Origin: CAIUSP01 sp040375675
Lineage (GTDB): Bacteria > Actinomycetota > Thermoleophilia > Solirubrobacterales > 70-9
NCBI GenBank assembly: GCA_040375675.1
Contig: JBEIRY010000063.1
Coordinates: 1-10,326, forward strand
Length of the DNA: 10,326 nt
Direction of reading: 5' to 3'
A model generated the notes under the pieces. That model saw nothing but the letters and a program-made list of their open reading frames with translations, was not told where the DNA came from and made no database searches. The position numbers and the translations under genes are program-made. Positions 6,219 through 10,326 of this stretch are shown here, piece by piece (the stretch's first letter is position 1; every line of letters starts with the position of its first letter).

Positions 6219-6866
6219 TCAGGGCAGGCGATCGGTGAGCCACATTTTCATCTCGGCCAGCAGTGTCGGGTCTATCGCATGCGGGTATTCGGTTTCGCGA
6301 TAGGTCACGGCCAGTCCATCACCTTCGAGGGCGTCTCGGGCGGAGCGCCCGAACTCGACCGGGATCACTTCATCCAGCGCGCCGTGTGACAGCCAAACGG
6401 GAAGACCGGCCCGGGAGCTGGCATCTATAGGCCAGCCCTCTACCCGCGGCAGGAACCCGCTCATCCCGAGTATCCCCGCAGGGGTTTGTCTTCCGGCGCC
6501 GAGTCCGAGGGCAAGTGAGACCACGCAGCCTTGACTGAAACCTCCGATCACCGTGCGCGACCACGGAATCCCTCGCTCTTCGAGGATCCCGTCGAGGAAT
6601 CCACCGCCGAGCGGGATGGCTTCCATGAAAGTCTCCTGGTCGGGAAATCCAACCTGGCGAACCACGTACCAGTGGCGCCCTCCCGGAGGTATCCCCGAGA
6701 TAGGCGCACCGGGGCAGATCCCCAACAACCGCCGCTCCGGATCCAGCTGGTCGAGCAGCGGGTGTAGGTCTGCTTCGGTCGCGCCCCTGCCGTGGAGCAG
6801 GATCAGCGCGCCTTCGGGATCGCCGTCAGCCTCACGGAAGAGATGGGGGAGGGCAGCCTCGGTCAT
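6219..6866 (-). CDS. Alpha/beta hydrolase, phospholipase/carboxylesterase type
   Basis: A 215-residue serine hydrolase of the Abhydrolase_2 (phospholipase/carboxylesterase) family. ILLHGRGATEADL (22-34) carries the oxyanion-loop HG. The nucleophile S111 is in GGFSQG, the acid D165 in HGALDEVIPV and the base H196 in YPHAID, giving a complete catalytic triad in the right order. No signal peptide or membrane segment is seen, so it is probably cytosolic. It starts 22 bases after the stop of the upstream ring-cleaving dioxygenase on the same strand, without its own visible Shine-Dalgarno or -10 element, so the two probably form one operon. The pair resembles MhqO/MhqD of the Bacillus subtilis mhqNOD quinone-resistance operon. 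The substrate is unknown; a role in handling ring-cleavage products or esters is inference from context. Confidence 0.9.
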   Translation of the reverse strand: MTEAALPHLFREADGDPEGALILLHGRGATEADLHPLLDQLDPERRLLGICPGAPISGIPPGGRHWYVVRQVGFPDQETFMEAIPLGGGFLDGILEERGIPWSRTVIGGFSQGCVVSLALGLGAGRQTPAGILGMSGFLPRVEGWPIDASSRAGLPVWLSHGALDEVIPVEFGRSARDALEGDGLAVTYRETEYPHAIDPTLLAEMKMWLTDRLP

Positions 6867-6888
6867 CAGGCAGGAGGCTGCAGCGGAC

Positions 6889-7809
6889 TTACTGGTTGCG
6901 CCCTGCTACTGGTGACACGAGAGGCCGGAGATTCGGCTCGACCTGGTCGCGGAGGTGCTCGTAGTCGGGCGGCAGTGAGAGTTTTTCCCCGAGGGTTTCG
7001 ATCGGTTCGTCGACCGTGAACCCTGGGCCGAGGCTGGACAGCTCGAAGAGGACCCCGCTGGGTTCAGGGAAGTAGACGGCTTTGAAGTAGAAGCGATCGA
7101 TCTGCGGGGTCGGTGAGGCCCCCACCTCCATCACCCGAGTGCGCCATGCATCTAGCTCATCGGGTTTCGATGCCCAGGCAACGTGATGGACGGTACCTGC
7201 CCCCTGCAGGCCGGGCTCTGCCGGCGGGGTGTCGTATACGTAGGTGCCGCCACGCTCGCTGCCGCGCGCCTCCCAGCCCTCGTCCGTCCTCTCGAAACCG
7301 AGGCCATCACTCAATAGGGCTGCACTGGCGTCGGGTGCGGCCGAGTACGCCCTGACTCCCTCAAAGCCCTGCAGGGCGTGCTCAGCGGGTATATCCGGGT
7401 TGCTTGCTGAAAGCGGGGCATCGCTCACCGACGAGACCGTCAGCAGATGGCGCAGTCCCTCGGGATCGCGAAAGGCAAGTCCCTGATCGGTCCTCTCCAC
7501 TGCATGACCGAGGTCGCCAAGGCGCTGTTCCCAGAAGGAAAGTGATTCCTCGGATCCGACGCGCCATACGACCGTGTGAACCATTCCGGCCCCGGCTCGG
7601 CCTTCGGGTAGCCCCGGATACTCGAAGAACGTGATGTCCGAGCCAGCGGAAGCGTCGTCGTCTGCGTAGAAGAGGTGATAGACGCCGGGGTTGTCTTGAT
7701 TGACCGTCTTCTTGACCAGCCTCAGACCCATGACGCCGACATAGAAGTCGAGGTTCAATTGCGCATCGGCGGTGATTGCGGTTACGTGGTGTACGCCTTC
7801 GAGTTTCAT
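6889..7809 (-). CDS. VOC family ring-cleaving dioxygenase (MhqO/PcpA-like)
   Basis: A 306-residue protein with two tandem vicinal-oxygen-chelate (glyoxalase-fold) halves, about 3-128 and 149-260. GVHHVTAITADAQ at the start and GLRLVKKTVNQD at 28-39 are typical of MhqO/PcpA-type non-haem Fe(II) dioxygenases that open hydroquinone rings. The expected 2-His-1-Glu iron site is present: one His of H7/H8, one of H208/H209 in GTVHHVAWA, and E256 in GVLFELSS. DRFYFKAVYF (238-247) is another conserved segment. The start codon ATG 7809 lacks a Shine-Dalgarno sequence and has TATCCT 9 bases upstream. The hydrolase gene follows by 22 bases. In B. subtilis the comparable pair is induced by methylhydroquinone and quinone-like electrophiles; no MarR-type regulator is in this window. 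The true aromatic substrate is unknown. Confidence 0.9.
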   Translation of the reverse strand: MKLEGVHHVTAITADAQLNLDFYVGVMGLRLVKKTVNQDNPGVYHLFYADDDASAGSDITFFEYPGLPEGRAGAGMVHTVVWRVGSEESLSFWEQRLGDLGHAVERTDQGLAFRDPEGLRHLLTVSSVSDAPLSASNPDIPAEHALQGFEGVRAYSAAPDASAALLSDGLGFERTDEGWEARGSERGGTYVYDTPPAEPGLQGAGTVHHVAWASKPDELDAWRTRVMEVGASPTPQIDRFYFKAVYFPEPSGVLFELSSLGPGFTVDEPIETLGEKLSLPPDYEHLRDQVEPNLRPLVSPVAGRNQ

Positions 7810-7818
7810 CTAGAGATC

Positions 7819-7824
7819 AGGATA
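7819..7824 (-). promoter_or_regulatory. Possible -10 element for the dioxygenase/hydrolase operon
   Basis: On the minus strand TATCCT ends 9 bases before the ATG at 7809. TTGAGC, a 4-of-6 match to the -35 consensus, lies 15 bases upstream at 7840-7845, a short spacer. It sits in the 37-base gap after the epimerase gene, so the pair could be transcribed separately from it. Confidence 0.4.
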
Positions 7825-7846
7825 GTCGGATGTCCGCCTGCTCAAG

Positions 7847-8758
7847 CTAAGAGGCGAGGAGATCTCTCAGCGCCGGATCGATCTCCGGGTACTGAAAGCT
7901 GTAGCCGAGATCTTGGGCGCGTCTAGGGATCACGCGTGCACTGCCGGTGACCAGATCTGCCAGCTCGCTGCCGCGCAGCAGTGCCACTGCAGCCTTGGGC
8001 GTCGGAAAGATCGCGGGCCGCCCAATCGCCTTCCCGAGCGCCTTCGAGAACTCCTTGTTGCTCACCGGGTTCGGGGCGGTAGCGTTGATCACCCCGCTTA
8101 CCTGGTCGTCGTCGAGCGCCCACCTGATCAGCCCGATCTCGTCGTCGAGGTGGATCCACGACATGTACTGATCGCCTGTTCCGAGTGGGCCCCCAACCCC
8201 CATCTTGAATGGAGGCAGTAGCTGCTTCAGCAGACCGGAGTCCGGTGTCAGGACCAGGCCGGTGCGAATCAGAACCAGTCTCATGCCAAGCCGCTCTGCG
8301 CTGCGCTGTTCTGCCTCCCACTCGACCGGGATATCGGCCATGAAGCCCTCTCCGGGCTCGGAGTCCTCGTCGAGCATTGCCTCACCGCGGTCTCCGTAAT
8401 AGCCGATCGCAGACGCGCCGATGAACACCTTGGGAGTGGATGCAGCGGCTTCGATTCCCTGGAGGAGATTGTGAGAAGCGGTTATTCGGGACTCGCGGAT
8501 CCTGCGCTTTGCCGAATCGGTGAGACGCTGGTTGATCTCCTCGCCGATCAGATTCACCACGGCATCCACGTTCTCCAGCGCTTCGACCGGAGGTCGCTCG
8601 GTTGCCGCCTGCCAGGCGTGCCAGCTGACGGTCGGGTTCTTCGGACGCGCCTTGGCCGGATCGCGGGTCAGGCCGACGACTTCATCGCCCCTTGCCAGCA
8701 GTGTGTCGGCAAGCGCGGAGCCGATCGCTCCGGTCGCTCCTGTGATCAGAACTCTCAT
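7847..8758 (-). CDS. TIGR01777 family NAD(P)-dependent epimerase/oxidoreductase
   Basis: A 303-residue atypical short-chain dehydrogenase of the YfcH/SDR39U1 type (E. coli YfcH is about 297). The N-terminal Rossmann glycine motif GATGAIG is at 7-13. NLIGEEINQR (69-78), SRITASHNLL (90-99), ASAIGYYGDRGE (115-126), WEAEQ (147-151), RTGLVL (165-170) and SWIHLDDEIGL (200-210) follow in the order typical of the family. The last ~50 residues (about 250-298) match the family's C-terminal DUF1731-like domain. It is predicted to be a soluble NAD(P) enzyme; the physiological substrate of this family is not established. ATG 8758 has no Shine-Dalgarno sequence and a TANNNT hexamer 6 bases upstream. It is transcribed toward the dioxygenase gene with a 37-base gap; co-transcription is possible, but a separate promoter may exist there. 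Confidence 0.93.
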   Translation of the reverse strand: MRVLITGATGAIGSALADTLLARGDEVVGLTRDPAKARPKNPTVSWHAWQAATERPPVEALENVDAVVNLIGEEINQRLTDSAKRRIRESRITASHNLLQGIEAAASTPKVFIGASAIGYYGDRGEAMLDEDSEPGEGFMADIPVEWEAEQRSAERLGMRLVLIRTGLVLTPDSGLLKQLLPPFKMGVGGPLGTGDQYMSWIHLDDEIGLIRWALDDDQVSGVINATAPNPVSNKEFSKALGKAIGRPAIFPTPKAAVALLRGSELADLVTGSARVIPRRAQDLGYSFQYPEIDPALRDLLAS

Positions 8759-8764
8759 GGGACG

Positions 8765-8770
8765 ATCCTA
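8765..8770 (-). promoter_or_regulatory. Possible -10 element for the epimerase
   Basis: On the minus strand TAGGAT, within CCCTATAGGATCG, ends 6 bases before the ATG at 8758. It lies in the 76-base gap (8759-8834) after the malic enzyme gene. No good -35 and no terminator hairpin are visible in that gap. Confidence 0.4.
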
Positions 8771-8834
8771 TAGGGCACAGGGTGACAGTCGCCGCATTGC
8801 CTAGTAACGATCGCTGCGAAGGGGAGGGGGTGAC

Positions 8835-10307
8835 TCAGCCGCGGTCTGTGCTGCCGCCGCCGTGGAGCCCCATCGTCTGAGTGTCGTCGGCGAAGCGGGC
8901 GATCCCTTCGTTGCGAGCCTCCTCGACGACGGCAGCCGCGACTATCGGTGCGACATCACGGTTGAACACGGAAGGGATCACGTAATCCTCCGCCAGATCG
9001 TCATCGGTTACGACGTTGGCGATTCCGTGGGCGGCAGCCATCTTCATCTCCTCGGTGATCTTGGGTGCACCGGCGTCGAGCGCTCCGCGGAATATCCCGG
9101 GGAAGCAGAGGACGTTGTTGATCTGGTTCGGGTAGTCCGAGCGGCCGGTGGCCATGATCCGTACATACGGGTCGGCTTCTTCGGGCATGACTTCGGGGTT
9201 GGGGTTTGCCATCGCGAAGACGATCGGATCGCGGTTCATCTTGTCGAGCGACTTCGCCTCGAGAACTCCCGGTCCGGAGAGGCCGATGAACAGGTCGCAA
9301 CCTTCGATTACCTCGTTTGGTCCACCTTGGAGACGGTTCGGATTGGTGTTCTCGGCAAACCAGCGCTTTATGCCGGTCATCTCTCCATTGACGTATTCAG
9401 GACTGTCAACCGAGATTGCGCCGTTGCGGTCGCAGCCGATGATGTCGGTGATCCCCGCCGCCATCATCATCTTGGTGCAGGCCACTCCGGCGGCGCCGAT
9501 GCCTACTACCAGCACGCGCAGGCCCTCGATCGGCTTGTCGACGATCTTCAGTGACTTGAACAGCGCCGCCATCACCACCACCGCGGTTCCGTGCTGGTCG
9601 TCGTGGAAGACGGGGATATCGAGGCGTTCCTTGAGTCGGTCTTCGATCTCGAAGCAGCGCGGTGCTGCGATGTCTTCGAGGTTCACTCCACCGAAGGTGG
9701 GGGAGATGTTGACCACGGTTTCAATGATTTCGTCCACGTCCTGCGTCGGCACACAGATCGGGAAGGCGTCCACTCCGGCGAACTCCTTGAACAGCATCGC
9801 CTTGCCCTCCATCACCGGCATTGCGGCCTCTGGGCCGATGTCGCCAAGTCCGAGCACGGCTGAGCCGTCGGAGACGACCGCAACCGTATTGGCCTTGATC
9901 GTGTAGTCGAAGGCCTTGGAGGGGTCGGCGGCGATGTACTCACATACGCGTGCGACACCGGGCGTGTAGGCCATGGAAAGGTCATCGCGGGTGTTGAGCG
10001 GGTACTTGTTCGTGACCTCGATCTTTCCCCTGCGGTGCATCTCGAAGGTGCGGTCGCTGAAGTCGATGACGCGTGCGCCGCCAGTCTCACCGATTGCCCT
10101 GAGGATGTTCTCCCAGTGCTCAGCGCTTTTGGCGTCGATGGTGAACTCGCGCAGACGCTTTCCCTCGCCACCTCCGCCGGGGATCAGGTCGACGCTCTGC
10201 AGGGCTCCGCCGGCTTCGGAGATCGCGGCTGTGAGCTTGCCAAGGGGCTCTTGAAGCGCGGCGGGCGCCACCCGGCCCGTCCAGCGGTACAGGGCACGGG
10301 CACTCAA
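8835..10307 (-). CDS. NAD-dependent malic enzyme with N-terminal ACT domain
   Basis: Oxidatively decarboxylates malate to pyruvate, linking the TCA cycle to pyruvate. Of 490 residues, about 5-85 form an ACT-like domain (YRWTGRVAPAAL, then GKLTAAISEAGGALQSVDLI and REFTIDA), about 86-230 the malic N-domain and about 235-470 the NAD-binding domain. The catalytic Y114 is in AYTPGVA and K169 in MEGKAMLF; the metal ligands E211/D212 are in NLEDIAAP and D236/D237 in FHDDQHGT. The nucleotide loop is VGIGAAG (GxGxxG, 269-274), and D293 at the end of the second strand favours NAD over NADP. The start is TTG 10307: an in-frame TAA lies two codons upstream, and a later start would clip the first ACT strand. 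TATCTT 7 bases upstream suggests a leaderless mRNA. The ACT domain implies allosteric control, probably by a small ligand, identity unknown. Confidence 0.95.
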   Translation of the reverse strand: MSARALYRWTGRVAPAALQEPLGKLTAAISEAGGALQSVDLIPGGGGEGKRLREFTIDAKSAEHWENILRAIGETGGARVIDFSDRTFEMHRRGKIEVTNKYPLNTRDDLSMAYTPGVARVCEYIAADPSKAFDYTIKANTVAVVSDGSAVLGLGDIGPEAAMPVMEGKAMLFKEFAGVDAFPICVPTQDVDEIIETVVNISPTFGGVNLEDIAAPRCFEIEDRLKERLDIPVFHDDQHGTAVVVMAALFKSLKIVDKPIEGLRVLVVGIGAAGVACTKMMMAAGITDIIGCDRNGAISVDSPEYVNGEMTGIKRWFAENTNPNRLQGGPNEVIEGCDLFIGLSGPGVLEAKSLDKMNRDPIVFAMANPNPEVMPEEADPYVRIMATGRSDYPNQINNVLCFPGIFRGALDAGAPKITEEMKMAAAHGIANVVTDDDLAEDYVIPSVFNRDVAPIVAAAVVEEARNEGIARFADDTQTMGLHGGGSTDRG

Positions 10308-10314
10308 TGCTTAG

Positions 10315-10320
10315 AAGATA
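10315..10320 (-). promoter_or_regulatory. Possible -10 element for the malic enzyme
   Basis: On the minus strand TATCTT ends 7 bases before the TTG start at 10307. Only six more bases are in the window, so any -35 is unseen. No Shine-Dalgarno sequence separates it from the start codon. Confidence 0.35.
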
Positions 10321-10326
10321 TGCAGC

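Noticed and set aside
8781..8834. Repeated GGTGAC in the malic enzyme-epimerase gap as an operator
   Set aside because: Two 6-base direct matches about 45 bases apart are easily chance, with no palindrome or link to a known regulator.
9148..9906. 252-codon plus-strand open frame inside the malic enzyme gene
   Set aside because: It is antisense to conserved malic enzyme motifs (metal site and NAD loop), is Ser/Thr/Pro-rich without domain pattern, and lacks a start signal.

Overview
This window is a high-GC bacterial chromosome segment. It is gene-dense and made of housekeeping and central-metabolism genes, with no mobile element, RNA gene, CRISPR array or long non-coding gap. Codon use, the presence of an ACT-domain malic enzyme, a 'VPKTIDND'-type phosphofructokinase and TANNNT promoter elements placed just upstream of start codons all suggest an actinobacterium. 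A deep-branching class such as Thermoleophilia (Solirubrobacterales) is my best guess, but it rests on remembered family resemblance, not on a search.

Region 1 (1-4559, plus strand) is the distal part of a tryptophan cluster in the order trpD (5' end outside the window), trpC, trpF, trpB, trpA. Together they take anthranilate to tryptophan. trpD/trpC overlap by one base, and trpF/trpB and trpB/trpA are 4 and 1 bases apart. trpC and trpF are separated by 85 bases that may hold a promoter for trpFBA.

Region 2 (4576-5141, plus strand) continues the run with a 52-residue two-helix membrane protein and a RidA-type enamine deaminase. RidA is a sensible neighbour for TrpB, a PLP enzyme whose catalytic intermediate is an aminoacrylate.

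Region 3 (5148-10307, all minus strand) converges on region 2 with only 6 bases between stop codons. In transcription order, from right to left, it holds an ACT-domain malic enzyme, a TIGR01777-type NAD-dependent epimerase, a two-domain VOC ring-cleaving dioxygenase followed 22 bases later by an alpha/beta hydrolase (an MhqO/MhqD-like pair), and a phosphofructokinase with atypical donor-site residues.

The most useful cross-cutting observation concerns translation starts. Genes inside tight clusters (trpC, trpB, trpA) have clear Shine-Dalgarno sequences. Five genes that could head transcription units (trpF, pfk, dioxygenase, epimerase, malic enzyme) lack one and instead have a TANNNT hexamer 6-9 bases before the start codon, as expected of leaderless transcripts. 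I see no convincing undescribed multi-gene system. The points most worth checking are the PFK active site, a substituted indole-pocket residue in TrpB, the leaderless pattern and the dioxygenase/hydrolase pair.
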